From DASQFQ01 sp038327685 (GTDB lineage Bacteria; Actinomycetota; Thermoleophilia; Solirubrobacterales; Solirubrobacteraceae): 64,000 bases of DNA. The stretch lies in NCBI GenBank assembly GCA_038327685.1, contig JBBQLH010000001.1:1-64000 (forward strand). Reading direction: 5' to 3'. Within the stretch, counting starts at the first letter, position 1. Each line of letters starts with the position of its first letter. The translations under genes were made by a program, and so were the position numbers. Of this stretch, positions 1 through 7,579 are shown in pieces. The notes under the pieces are model-generated. The model worked only from the letters and a program-made list of their open reading frames with translations. It was not told where the DNA came from and searched no databases.

Positions 1-279
1 CACCAACAACGGCGGACGATCCAACCAATACCCACCATAAAGCGACGAACCATGACCAGCCGACCAATGACTCGCCACATACGAGATCCCACCCTCATCC
101 CGACCCAACGGCGTCACGAAATACGGCGCACGCAACACCAACACCAACACCACACACCCACCCAACACCCACCACGCCCGCACAAACGCGAAGCGGCTGG
201 GGCTCTCCGTTGAGGGCGGCACTCGCTCGACGGAACGAACCTCAGCCGCGCCGGCGTCGACGGCTGGCGCCAGCCTCAT
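1..279 (-). CDS. Membrane glycosyltransferase (GT-C fold, GT39/PMT-like), N-terminal part, runs off left edge
   Basis: The reverse-strand frame is open from ATG 279 to the window edge with no stop, so only about 93 N-terminal residues are visible. In-frame ATGs at 291 and 300 are alternative starts. After about 30 polar residues comes a hydrophobic segment (WWVLGGCVVLVLVL), then a loop with LGRDEGGISYVASHW and GGYWLDRPPLLV. An acidic Asp-Glu pair just after the first membrane helix, followed by a Y-W-x-D-x-P-P motif, is typical of polyprenyl-phosphate-dependent sugar transferases of the GT-C fold. From about 1 to 182 codon use is unlike every neighbour (GGT, TTG, GTG, TAT and CGT instead of GGC, CTC, TAC and CGC), while the first 30 codons look normal. 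The family call is fairly sure; the substrate cannot be told. Confidence 0.7.
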   Translation of the reverse strand, partial: MRLAPAVDAGAAEVRSVERVPPSTESPSRFAFVRAWWVLGGCVVLVLVLRAPYFVTPLGRDEGGISYVASHWSAGHGSSLYGGYWLDRPPLLV

Positions 280-375
280 CCCTTCCGGCATCCGGACCAT
301 CGCGCAACCGTGACGACCGAGTGTGAAGCGAGCATGAGCGCCGCGAGGCTGCGACGGTTGCGATGATGCGAGTGC

Positions 376-1353
376 ATGCCGGACCCCTTCTTCATCGTGG
401 GCAACGACCGGTCCGGCACGACGATGCTCCGGCTCATCCTCGACCGGGGACCGGACGCGGCGATCCCGCCGGAATCGATGTTCCTCACGGACTTCGCGGA
501 CGCCTTCGCACGCGGCGAGCCGCGCGACGCCGAAGCCGCCGCCCGCTTCATGCACGAGGTCTGGAACCATCCGAAGGTCCGGCTCTGGGAGCTCACGGCC
601 GAGCCGCCGGCGGTACCGCCCGCCCTCCCACCCGCCGACGCCTACCGGTTCGTGGTCGAGGCGCCGTTCAAGGCATATGCCGCCAAGCACGGGAAGGCAA
701 GCTGGGGCGATAAGACGCCGCACTACGTCCATCACGTCGACCACCTGCTCGGGCTCTGGCCCCGGGCGCGATTCGTGGTGCTCGTCCGCGACGGGCGTGA
801 CGTCGCGCTCTCGCTGCGCAAGATGCCCTTCGGGCCGAACAACGCCTGGGCGGCGGCGCCTTGGTGGGCGCGCGGCATCCGAGCCGGCGAGAAGGCGCAG
901 GAGGCGCACCCCGACGCGGTACTGACGGTCCGCTATGAGGACCTGGCGCGAAACCCTCGGGACGTCGTACCGCAGGTCTGCGCGTTCCTCGGCCTGCGCT
1001 ACTCCGAGGAGATGCTCGCGCTCGAGACGGCTGACCGGAGCAAGATCGTGCGCGACCAGGCGTCGTGGTTCCCGACGCTGTTCGACGGCATCAACACGAC
1101 GGCCGTCGCACGCTGGGAGCGCGAGATGAGCGTCCGCGACCAGCGTGTGTTCGCGGCGCAGGCCGGCGCGGAGCTCGCGCGCCACGCCTACGACGTCGCA
1201 TCCGACCGCCCCCACCGCGTGACGCCGCTGCAGGAGCGCTGGTATCGGTACCAGAACGAGTTCCTGCGCAACGTGAACTTCCTCCGGCTGCGGCTGGTTC
1301 AGGAGCGCGGGCGCGAGCTGCGCTTCGCGCTCGCGCGCCGACTGCGCGGCTAG
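376..1353 (+). CDS. Sulfotransferase family protein (PAPS-dependent)
   Basis: This 325-residue protein is a soluble sulfotransferase of the Sulfotransfer_3 type, which moves sulfate from PAPS to a hydroxyl or amine. The 5'-phosphosulfate loop GNDRSGTTMLR lies at residues 9-19, and the 3'-phosphate-binding strand and helix VVLVRDGRDVALSLR at about 133-148. The length is normal for bacterial members. It lies between a membrane glycosyltransferase and a FemAB-like transferase, so a role in decorating a surface glycan or lipid is likely; the acceptor is unknown. The stop codon shares the tetranucleotide CTAG with the convergent gene at 1350. The start at 376 places the PAPS loop at its usual position near the N-terminus. 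Confidence 0.88.
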   Translation: MPDPFFIVGNDRSGTTMLRLILDRGPDAAIPPESMFLTDFADAFARGEPRDAEAAARFMHEVWNHPKVRLWELTAEPPAVPPALPPADAYRFVVEAPFKAYAAKHGKASWGDKTPHYVHHVDHLLGLWPRARFVVLVRDGRDVALSLRKMPFGPNNAWAAAPWWARGIRAGEKAQEAHPDAVLTVRYEDLARNPRDVVPQVCAFLGLRYSEEMLALETADRSKIVRDQASWFPTLFDGINTTAVARWEREMSVRDQRVFAAQAGAELARHAYDVASDRPHRVTPLQERWYRYQNEFLRNVNFLRLRLVQERGRELRFALARRLRG

Positions 1354-2393
1354 TGCGGAGCGCGGTAGGCGGGGAAGAAGCCGTCCCAGTCGACCGCGTC
1401 GCCGCCGCCCGACCGGAGATAGGCGGCCTCGTCGTGGACGGCCCTGCCGACGCATGCGTCCACGAGCCCGTCCGGCGCGAAGCGCCGCTTGAACTCCAGC
1501 AGTGAGTCGTCGCGGCCGCCGACGCCGCCGCCGAGGTGCAGCGTCCGGTACCCGTGCTCCCGCCCCCACTCCGCGAGGCTGTAGAGCGCGAGATGGCTCG
1601 CGCCCGTCGACATGCCGGCGTCGGCGATGCCGCCGAGGTGGTAGTGCAGCCACGGCGGCTCCCCCATGCCGAGCATGCTCGCCAGGAGCTCTCCTCCATG
1701 CTCCACATCAACCCGCACGAGCGGCACGTCGCGCGCGAGCGCCTGCCAGTAGGCCTCGGAGAAGAAGTAGAACGGCGAGGCCGCCCTCCTGCGCATCGAC
1801 TGCTCATAGACGGCGACGAACGTGTCGAGATTCGCCGGCACCCGTTCGATGGACACCGTCAAGCCGTCGGCGCGCGCGCGTCGGACCACCCGCCGGTGGT
1901 GCTTGTGCATCGCGCCGAACAGATCGCGATCCTCGAGCGGCCATGCGATGGTGCCGGCCAGCGCGCTGCGATGGAACCCCGCGGCCGCCTCCGAAGCGGC
2001 ATTGGCGAACAGCGGATGGAACACGACAAAGCTCGAGAGGACCCCGCGCCGGTCGCACCACGCCTCGTAGCGGGCTGGGAACTCGGCCAGCGGCGACCTG
2101 TCGCCGACGCCGAGCGGGCCGCCGTAGCCGTACGGCGTCACGACATCCAGGGGGTCTTGGCGCACGACGCACGGGAACAGCACATGCCCGTCGTCGCCGG
2201 GCAGATCCAGCAGCGCCGCCGTACCGCCGACGAGGGCCGCCGAGGCGTCGATGAAGCCGCGCGCGTAGTAGACGTCTGAGACCCCCAGCCACCGCACGAG
2301 CGCGTCCCAGCGTGCCGGCTCGACCTCAACGAGTTCAAGCGCGGGCACCGCCGCAAGGTATCGCGCGAGCGTCGCCTGCCTCATCGTCTTCAT
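1350..2393 (-). CDS. GNAT-fold acetyltransferase, FemAB-like (Acetyltransf_6)
   Basis: The 347-residue product resembles FemAB-like proteins with an N-terminal half that packs on a C-terminal GNAT domain. The core around residues 155-330 contains LFGAMHKHHRRVVRRARADG, a basic helix seen in this family, then YEQSMRRR, LASMLGMG and HLGGGVGG. Such proteins transfer acyl or aminoacyl groups to cell-wall or polysaccharide precursors. The neighbouring sulfotransferase and glycosyltransferase support a cell-surface role. I cannot tell the donor or acceptor. The gene is convergent with the sulfotransferase and overlaps it by four bases. Confidence 0.75.
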   Translation of the reverse strand: MKTMRQATLARYLAAVPALELVEVEPARWDALVRWLGVSDVYYARGFIDASAALVGGTAALLDLPGDDGHVLFPCVVRQDPLDVVTPYGYGGPLGVGDRSPLAEFPARYEAWCDRRGVLSSFVVFHPLFANAASEAAAGFHRSALAGTIAWPLEDRDLFGAMHKHHRRVVRRARADGLTVSIERVPANLDTFVAVYEQSMRRRAASPFYFFSEAYWQALARDVPLVRVDVEHGGELLASMLGMGEPPWLHYHLGGIADAGMSTGASHLALYSLAEWGREHGYRTLHLGGGVGGRDDSLLEFKRRFAPDGLVDACVGRAVHDEAAYLRSGGGDAVDWDGFFPAYRAPH

Positions 2394-2534
2394 GTCTTCA
2401 ACGCCGGCGGACTCCAGCGCATGGGCTGGCTGACAGGCTCGGAGATCTACCCGCTCGCCGACTTCGAGCGCCGGACGGAGAGCGCGAAGCGAGCCGCACG
2501 CAAGCCGACTGCACTGGCACGGCCATCGCGCTAG
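2394..2534 (+). pseudogene. Possible 3' remnant of an unidentified gene
   Basis: Between the acetyltransferase start and the TetR stop there is an open plus-strand frame of 46 codons with no start codon of its own. It reads as normal protein (for example RMGWLTGSEIYPLADFERR) and ends at a TAG that is part of a CTAG shared with the convergent TetR gene. I do not recognise the parent protein. It could also be chance open frame in GC-rich DNA, but its residue composition is better than that of most shadow frames here. Confidence 0.3.
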
Positions 2535-3082
2535 GCCTCCAGCCGCGTCAGGGCCAGCTTCAGCACGTCCGCGCGGTTGCGCGCGCCGTGATCGGCGGCG
2601 ATGAAGTGGCTGCCGATCCAGAGCGAGTAGAAGACGAGGCAGCGGGCCTCGACGTCGTCCTCGCCGGGGCAGAAGGCGCCGAAGAGCGAGCGCATGTACT
2701 GCATGCGCCGGTTGTCGACGCGTCGGAGGCGGTCGGCGACCGCCTGCTCGCGCCGGGCCCAGTCGCGGACGGCGAGGTCGATCCTCAGCGGCTCGTCGCT
2801 GGAGGCGGCGAGCGCGGACAGCCGCCGCAGCTTGGCCCTGGCGTCCCCGCCCTCGCTCTCGATGCGCTCGATCACCTCGTCAACGCTCGCCCGCTCCCAC
2901 GCGTCGAGCAGCTCCTCGAGCAGCCCGCGCCGGTCGTCGAAATGCCAGTAGAAGCCACCCCTGGTGACGCCGAGCGCGCGCGCCAGCGGCTCGATCCGGA
3001 CGGCGTCCGGCCCGCCGGCGGCGAGTGCTCGCAGCCCTTCTTCGATCCAGGTGCTGCGAGGCGTGCGCGTCGGAGCGGACAT
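2531..3082 (-). CDS. TetR-family transcriptional repressor
   Basis: The protein has 183 residues with a TetR N-terminal helix-turn-helix at about residues 12-58 (ALGVTRGGFYWHFDDRRGLL), followed by a divergent helical ligand-binding domain. It is divergent from the small membrane protein at 3172. The 89-nt gap between them contains one perfect 10-bp inverted repeat, which is most simply its own operator, so it probably represses the membrane protein. The ligand is unknown. Confidence 0.88.
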   Translation of the reverse strand: MSAPTRTPRSTWIEEGLRALAAGGPDAVRIEPLARALGVTRGGFYWHFDDRRGLLEELLDAWERASVDEVIERIESEGGDARAKLRRLSALAASSDEPLRIDLAVRDWARREQAVADRLRRVDNRRMQYMRSLFGAFCPGEDDVEARCLVFYSLWIGSHFIAADHGARNRADVLKLALTRLEA

Positions 3083-3109
3083 CGCCTCAGCCTCGCGTCA
3101 CGCGCGGAG

Positions 3110-3139
3110 TTGACAGCGCCGCAGACGATGGGCTAGCTT
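3110..3139 (+). promoter_or_regulatory. Predicted promoter for the gene at 3172
   Basis: A consensus -35 TTGACA lies at 3110-3115, and a -10-like TAGCTT at 3134-3139 with an 18-bp spacer. The TetR operator follows directly and covers the expected start of transcription. Confidence 0.6.
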
Positions 3140-3140
3140 T

Positions 3141-3164
3141 CATCCATACACCACTGTATGGATG
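3141..3164. promoter_or_regulatory. TetR operator, perfect inverted repeat
   Basis: CATCCATACA (3141-3150) and TGTATGGATG (3155-3164) are exact reverse complements around the spacer CCAC. The site lies between the divergent TetR gene and the membrane protein, just downstream of the predicted -10, where binding would block initiation. Confidence 0.8.
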
Positions 3165-3171
3165 GTACTCC

Positions 3172-3576
3172 ATGAACGTCCCGCTGATCGTCGCCGGATC
3201 CCTCGCCGTCCTCGGCGCCGCCATCCACGGAGTCGGAGGCGAGGTCCTCGTGGTGAGAAAGCTCTCGCTGGAAATGCTGCCGTCCAGTCGCTTCGGCGGT
3301 CCGAAGTCGACCAAGACCATGATCCACGTGACGTGGCACATGACGACCATCGCCTTTCTCACGGTCGGATCCGCGCTGCTGCTGTCAGGCTCGGTCCTCG
3401 ACGGCGATGCAGCCCGGGGGATCGGACTCGTCGCCGCCGCGGCGTCCACCGGCTTCGCCGCGCTCGCGATCGGGCTCGGGGCCGCCTACGCGCGGACCCC
3501 TCGCTTCCTCGTCCTCCACCCCGGTCCCGCCGTGCTCACCGCCACCGCGGCGCTGGCGTGGTGGGGAGCTCTCTAG
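3172..3576 (+). CDS. Small integral membrane protein, TetR-controlled
   Basis: From ATG 3172 the protein has 134 residues and about four hydrophobic segments (starting VPLIVAGSLAVLGAAIHGVG, then around MTTIAFLTVGSALLLSG, GLVAAAASTGFAALAIGLG and the C-terminus). Two histidines sit in HVTWHMTT before the second helix. The frame stays open upstream to 3025, but the promoter and operator at 3110-3164 support the ATG at 3172. I do not recognise a named family. Control by the divergent TetR suggests induction by a small molecule, as for many efflux or detoxification genes. Confidence 0.7.
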   Translation: MNVPLIVAGSLAVLGAAIHGVGGEVLVVRKLSLEMLPSSRFGGPKSTKTMIHVTWHMTTIAFLTVGSALLLSGSVLDGDAARGIGLVAAAASTGFAALAIGLGAAYARTPRFLVLHPGPAVLTATAALAWWGAL

Positions 3577-3766
3577 CCGGTCGGAGGCGGTTGCACCCGC
3601 GACGGCCAGGTGAGAGCGTTGACCGATCGGAGCAGATCGGGCCCATTCCGAGCCGTCCACCGATGCACCGGAGCAGGAGGTCGCGGCGAAGGATCCGCGG
3701 GCGCTGGACGGCGTCGCCCGTGCGCTTTCACGCGGCACGGCCCCGAGGAGCCTGAGCCCGGAAGCG

Positions 3767-5500
3767 GTGCTCGCCCTCCAGCGCGGGGCCGGCAACGCCG
3801 CCGTGACCCGGGCCCTCGCGCGCAGTGAGGCGACCGAGCCCGCCGGCGGGCGCCCGCTCGACGCCGGCACGCGCACACGGATGTCCTCCGCCTTCGGCGG
3901 CGCCGATCTGAGCTCGGTGCGTGTGCACGCCGACGCGACGGGCGCCGAGGTGACCGCCCGCGCCGGAGCGCGTGCGGTGGCCGCGGGCGAGCACGTCGCG
4001 TTCGCGCCCGGCGAGTACCAGCCGAGCACGCCGCTCGGCGACGCGCTGATCGCGCACGAGGTCGCGCACGTGCTCCAGCAGCGCGACGGCGGCAGCGGCG
4101 GACTCCACGCCACCGACGCCGCGTTCGAGCAGGACGCCAACCGGTCGGCGCTGGGCGCGGTTGCGAGGCTGTGGTCGCGCGCGGGTACGTGGGCGACGAC
4201 CGTGGCCCGCGACGGCCGGCCGCGGCTGACGTCGCCGCTGAGACTGCGGGCGTGCATCCCGGGGTGCGAGAAGGAACAGGAGAAGAAGCTCGAGGGCCTG
4301 GCCGGCGAGCTCCGCGACCTCAGCGACCCGGACGCGATCGCCGACCGGCTCGGGAACGCGGAGCGCAAGACGCTCGACACCGCCAAGCAGGTCCTGCGCG
4401 ACGCCGGAGCCGAGTACCGCGACTCGATCCAGGCGGAGGCCCTCGAGTGGGAGCTCGCATGGCGCGACAAGAGCTGGACGCGGCTGATCGACCTCTCCGA
4501 CCACGGCGCGCGGGGATTGCGTGGTCCCTATCGCCACCGGATGGTCTCGGCGATCATGGCCGGTACGCTCGACGTCCGCGTGAGCGGCGGCGACGCCGAC
4601 TGGCGTGACTGGGTTCAGCGCCGGCTCGAAGACCTGACCGAGAAGCCGGTCGGCTTTCAGGTCCTCGCCCAGCTGCTCGCGGCGAAGCAGACCGTGACGA
4701 TCCGGCCCCCCAATGCGAAGCAGAGCGGTCACACCACGGAGCGGGTGGTGACCGACGACGACTCCGTCGGACGCTACGACACCACCAAGAACAAGGCCGG
4801 AACCGGGGTCGGCTCGACCGTCGTCCTCGACAAGGCGGTCTCCGACAACCAACTCGTCCTCGGCGGCACCCCCGCGGCGCCCACGCTCATCGATGCCGAC
4901 GACACGGTCACGGTCGGCCACGAGCTGATCCACGCGCTGCACAACGCACGCGGAGAGAACATCGCGCCGGGACCGGGCGACACGATGTTGCAGGCGGTCG
5001 GCGGCGACAGCGCCCACGTCCGCGATCCCGTGTCGGGGGAGCCAGCGAGCGCCGAGGAGCTCTGGACGATCCAGGGCATGACGACGTTCACGCGCGCGAA
5101 GACCGGCGCCAAGCAGACCTTCGCCGTGACCAAGACCCCGTCGGAGAACGACCTCCGCAAGGAGCGCGGCCTGCCGCTGCGCCAGAGCCACTATGGCGCC
5201 CAGCGCGACTTCACGGTGCGCGTCACGGGCGGCGAGAAGATCGCCGACCTCGTCAAGAGCCACTACGTCTTCCGCAAGCCGGACTCCAAGCGCCAGGAGG
5301 TCGCGCCCACCGACGCCGTCAAGGCCCGCGTGCTCGCGGTCGTCGCCGGCCTCATCGCCGACCGGCTCCCCGACCCGCTGCCCCCTTCGCTGACCCAGGT
5401 CCCGCTGCCCCACCCGTCGCAGGTGGTGCTGCGGGTGCGCTTCGTCAAGCCGGAGCCGGATGTCGTCGATGCGGCCGCCCAGCTGGAGGCGAACCCGTGA
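3767..5500 (+). CDS. DUF4157 (eCIS-core) protein with a second, M91-like zinc-peptidase domain
   Basis: Residues about 35-105 form a DUF4157 domain, found in proteins linked to extracellular contractile injection systems, with zincin motif HEVAH at 97-101. A second zincin motif, HELIH, lies at 385-389 in a region resembling NleD/M91 effector peptidases (VGHELIHALHNARG). The stretch between is largely helical and charged. GTG 3767 is the first canonical start, but the same frame is open back to the TGA at 3620 and encodes the family-typical leader LSPEAVLALQRGAGN, of which the first six residues lie before the GTG. The true N-terminus may therefore be longer, use a rare start, or have been cut by a frameshift. 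There is no signal peptide. It overlaps the next gene by four bases. No injection-system structural genes are in the window. Confidence 0.8.
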   Translation: MLALQRGAGNAAVTRALARSEATEPAGGRPLDAGTRTRMSSAFGGADLSSVRVHADATGAEVTARAGARAVAAGEHVAFAPGEYQPSTPLGDALIAHEVAHVLQQRDGGSGGLHATDAAFEQDANRSALGAVARLWSRAGTWATTVARDGRPRLTSPLRLRACIPGCEKEQEKKLEGLAGELRDLSDPDAIADRLGNAERKTLDTAKQVLRDAGAEYRDSIQAEALEWELAWRDKSWTRLIDLSDHGARGLRGPYRHRMVSAIMAGTLDVRVSGGDADWRDWVQRRLEDLTEKPVGFQVLAQLLAAKQTVTIRPPNAKQSGHTTERVVTDDDSVGRYDTTKNKAGTGVGSTVVLDKAVSDNQLVLGGTPAAPTLIDADDTVTVGHELIHALHNARGENIAPGPGDTMLQAVGGDSAHVRDPVSGEPASAEELWTIQGMTTFTRAKTGAKQTFAVTKTPSENDLRKERGLPLRQSHYGAQRDFTVRVTGGEKIADLVKSHYVFRKPDSKRQEVAPTDAVKARVLAVVAGLIADRLPDPLPPSLTQVPLPHPSQVVLRVRFVKPEPDVVDAAAQLEANP

Positions 5501-6510
5501 GCGCATTCCAGCGCTTGGCCGTCGCAGGCTTCGCCGCCGGCGTGCTGCTCGCCGGGAGCCTTGGCCCTCCCCTCTGGGTGATCGCGATGCTGGCCGCCGC
5601 CGGCGTCGTCACCGGGTTCGCGGTCGTCCTCGGCACGCGGCTGCTCACGGGGCGGGAGGCGCTGGTCTACCAACACCACGAGATCGCGGTCCTGGCCGTC
5701 TCCGCCGGCGTTCTCTGGCTCGCAGGGCGCTCGGTCCTGGCCGACCTCGACGCGGTCGCTCTCGGCCTCGGTGTGATGCTGGCGGCCGGGCGGCTGGGCT
5801 GCCTGAGCGCCGGCTGTTGCCACGGTCGCCCCGCCGCGATCGGTATCCGCTACGACCGCACGCATCTCGACGGCACCTTCCCTCCGCATCTCGCCGGCGT
5901 GCGCCTGTTCCCGGTCCAGGCCCTCGAGGCCGTGCTGATCCTGGTCATCGTCGCCGTCGGCAGCGTGATGGTCGATGCGGGCGCCGCGGCGGGCACCGCC
6001 CTCGCCTGGTACGTGACGGCATCCGCGGCGGAGCGCTTCGGGCTCGAACTGCTGCGTGGCGACACCCAGCGGCGGCGGCGGCGCGGCGTCACCGAGCCGC
6101 AGTGGCTCGCGCTCGTCCTCACGGCCGGCATGGCCGCCGCGGGCGCGGGCTGGGGCCACACGCTCACCGCATCCGTACTGGCGGTCGCCACCGTCGTGCT
6201 CGCGCTGCGCAACGGAGCACGCATCGACGACCGCGACATCAGCGCACTTGCCCAGTGCGTGCGCGCGGCGTCGTCCGGCGGGGTGGAGCTCGTCGCGCTG
6301 CCCTGCGGCGCGATCGTGTCAGCGGGCCGAACGGACGAAACCCGGCACCTGACTATCTCCCGTGCCGACGGAGCGCCGGTGGACCCGCGACAGGCGCGCC
6401 GCATCGCGCGCCTCACGGCGCACCTGGTCGGCGCTCCGAGCCGGCCCGAGGCCCGCCCCGGCGGCGGCGCGACGACGCACGTGGTCCTCGCGTCGGCGCG
6501 CGCAACATGA
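5497..6510 (+). CDS. Lgt-like polytopic membrane protein
   Basis: The 337-residue protein has about seven membrane helices and the motif GRLGCLSAGCCHGRP at about residues 105-119, close to the conserved G-R-x-G-C-F-x-x-G-C-C-x-G segment of prolipoprotein diacylglyceryl transferases, followed by LFPVQALEAV. Classical Lgt also has a conserved HGGL near the N-terminus, which I do not find, and this protein has an extra soluble C-terminal tail of about 100 residues (from ARIDDRDISAL on). It is therefore an Lgt homologue rather than the housekeeping enzyme. The GTG start overlaps the stop of the DUF4157 gene, so the two are probably translated together and may work together. Confidence 0.72.
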   Translation: MSAFQRLAVAGFAAGVLLAGSLGPPLWVIAMLAAAGVVTGFAVVLGTRLLTGREALVYQHHEIAVLAVSAGVLWLAGRSVLADLDAVALGLGVMLAAGRLGCLSAGCCHGRPAAIGIRYDRTHLDGTFPPHLAGVRLFPVQALEAVLILVIVAVGSVMVDAGAAAGTALAWYVTASAAERFGLELLRGDTQRRRRRGVTEPQWLALVLTAGMAAAGAGWGHTLTASVLAVATVVLALRNGARIDDRDISALAQCVRAASSGGVELVALPCGAIVSAGRTDETRHLTISRADGAPVDPRQARRIARLTAHLVGAPSRPEARPGGGATTHVVLASARAT

Positions 6511-6608
6511 CGGCGTGGAGTGGACACCGGGTGCTGCCGAACGGATGCGTGCGGGGGACTCCGGGTAACCAGCCCAGGACCCGCTGTCGCTCTCCGAGGA
6601 CGTGACCC

Positions 6609-6833
6609 GTGAACCAAGTTGAAGCCCAGGCCCAGTACCTCCGGATCCTCATGAACAGGGTGCGCGAAGATCGCCACCCGAGCGCCACGCACATGGCGAT
6701 GATCGAGGAGGCGCTGCCCACCCAGTTGATCCCCGATTACCTCGAGATCCTCCTCGAGAAGGTCGCGGACGACACGAACCCGAGCATCCCGATGCTCCGG
6801 CGGATCTCGCGCCTGGCCGGCACGGCGCGCTGA
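6609..6833 (+). CDS. Small conserved-type protein, 74 residues, unknown function
   Basis: GTG 6609 opens a frame for a 74-residue, mostly helical, acidic-basic mixed protein without signal peptide or membrane segment. It contains LRILMNRVREDRHPSATHM and EILLEKVADDTNPS, two similar helical units of the form L-x-x-x-x-x-x-V-x-x-D-x-x-P-S, which suggests an internal duplication. I do not recognise a function. Confidence 0.65.
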   Translation: MNQVEAQAQYLRILMNRVREDRHPSATHMAMIEEALPTQLIPDYLEILLEKVADDTNPSIPMLRRISRLAGTAR

Positions 6834-6850
6834 GCGCCCGGCGGCTCGCC

Positions 6851-7231
6851 TCAAGCGGCGAGATCGAAGCGCATCACGAGCTCGGTCCCGCCGCCCGCCC
6901 GCTTGCGGAACTCGACGGTTGCCGCGGAGTGCGAGATCAGCGGCAGGCCGAGGCCCATGCCGGGGCTGTCGGTCCGGGGCGCCATCCCGCGGCCGTGGTC
7001 GCGGACGTAGAAGCACAGGCAGCCGTTCGGACGCCGTGCCTCCAGCTCGACGGCTCCGGGTCCATCGCCGTCGCGGTAGGCGTGGAGGACAGCGTTGGTC
7101 ACCGCCTCAGACACGCAGAGCTTGATCGAGGCGAGCGTGTCCGGGTCGGCGCCCTCGCCGGCCGCGAACTCCGCTGCCGCCCTGCGAGCGAGGGCGGGGG
7201 CGGCCACCTCGGCTGTGAACGTCTCCTTCAT
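6851..7231 (-). CDS. Anti-sigma-factor-type ATP-binding protein (RsbW/SpoIIAB-like)
   Basis: The product (126 residues from ATG 7231) is a single HATPase_c_2 domain. The N-box is CVSEAVTNAVLHAY, the G1 box DHGRGMAP, and the G2 region GMGLGLPLISHSAA. Members are serine kinases or anti-sigma factors that bind sigma factors or anti-anti-sigma proteins and act in general stress regulation. The frame stays open upstream to 7558 but the extra sequence does not look like protein, so ATG 7231 is chosen. No partner anti-anti-sigma gene is adjacent. Confidence 0.82.
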   Translation of the reverse strand: MKETFTAEVAAPALARRAAAEFAAGEGADPDTLASIKLCVSEAVTNAVLHAYRDGDGPGAVELEARRPNGCLCFYVRDHGRGMAPRTDSPGMGLGLPLISHSAATVEFRKRAGGGTELVMRFDLAA

Positions 7232-7271
7232 GTGACTGCCCGAAACGTCCGCGACCCGCGAAACTGGCGCT

Positions 7272-7579
7272 GTGCCACTTTTCGCCCTGATGCTGGCGGC
7301 GCTGGCTGCGCTGGCCGCGGGCTGCGGTGACCAGGCGGCGCGCCCAAGCCGCAGCAGACACCCGCACCGACCGTCAGCCGGCCGCCGGTGATCGGCAGCT
7401 GCGGGCTCGCTCGCAAGCCCTGGCGCCCGTTGCGCGACGTCGGCGTCGACGCCGCCACCCTCGGGACGACCGGACCCACGGTGATATTCGCGAACGACAG
7501 CGGCAACGATCCGTGCGATTGGATTCCGCTCGCCGAGCAACCTGCGGCAAAGGGGCATCGCGTCGCGGTCTTCGACTAG
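7272..7579 (+). pseudogene. Truncated, frameshifted lipoprotein alpha/beta-hydrolase
   Basis: GTG 7272 starts a lipoprotein signal peptide (FALMLAALAALAAGCGDQ, lipobox LAAGC), but this frame ends at a TGA near 7389. The sequence continues in another frame as PVIGSCGLARKPWRPLRDVG, then TVIFANDSGNDPCDWIPLAE and GHRVAVFD, the first two strands of an alpha/beta hydrolase with its N-terminal oxyanion region. A single-base frameshift around 7330-7370 and an abrupt end at a TAG break the gene. That TAG is inside the CTAG that also ends the copper ATPase gene, so the rest of the hydrolase was lost at this junction. The nucleophile elbow and catalytic histidine are missing. Confidence 0.65.

Noticed and set aside
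3728..5506. A minus-strand open frame of nearly 600 codons opposite the DUF4157 gene
   Set aside because: It is antisense to the two zincin domains, and its residue composition is that of a complement artefact.
6511..6608. A regulatory element in the 98-nt gap before the small gene at 6609
   Set aside because: I see no clear promoter hexamers, inverted repeat or riboswitch-like conserved core.
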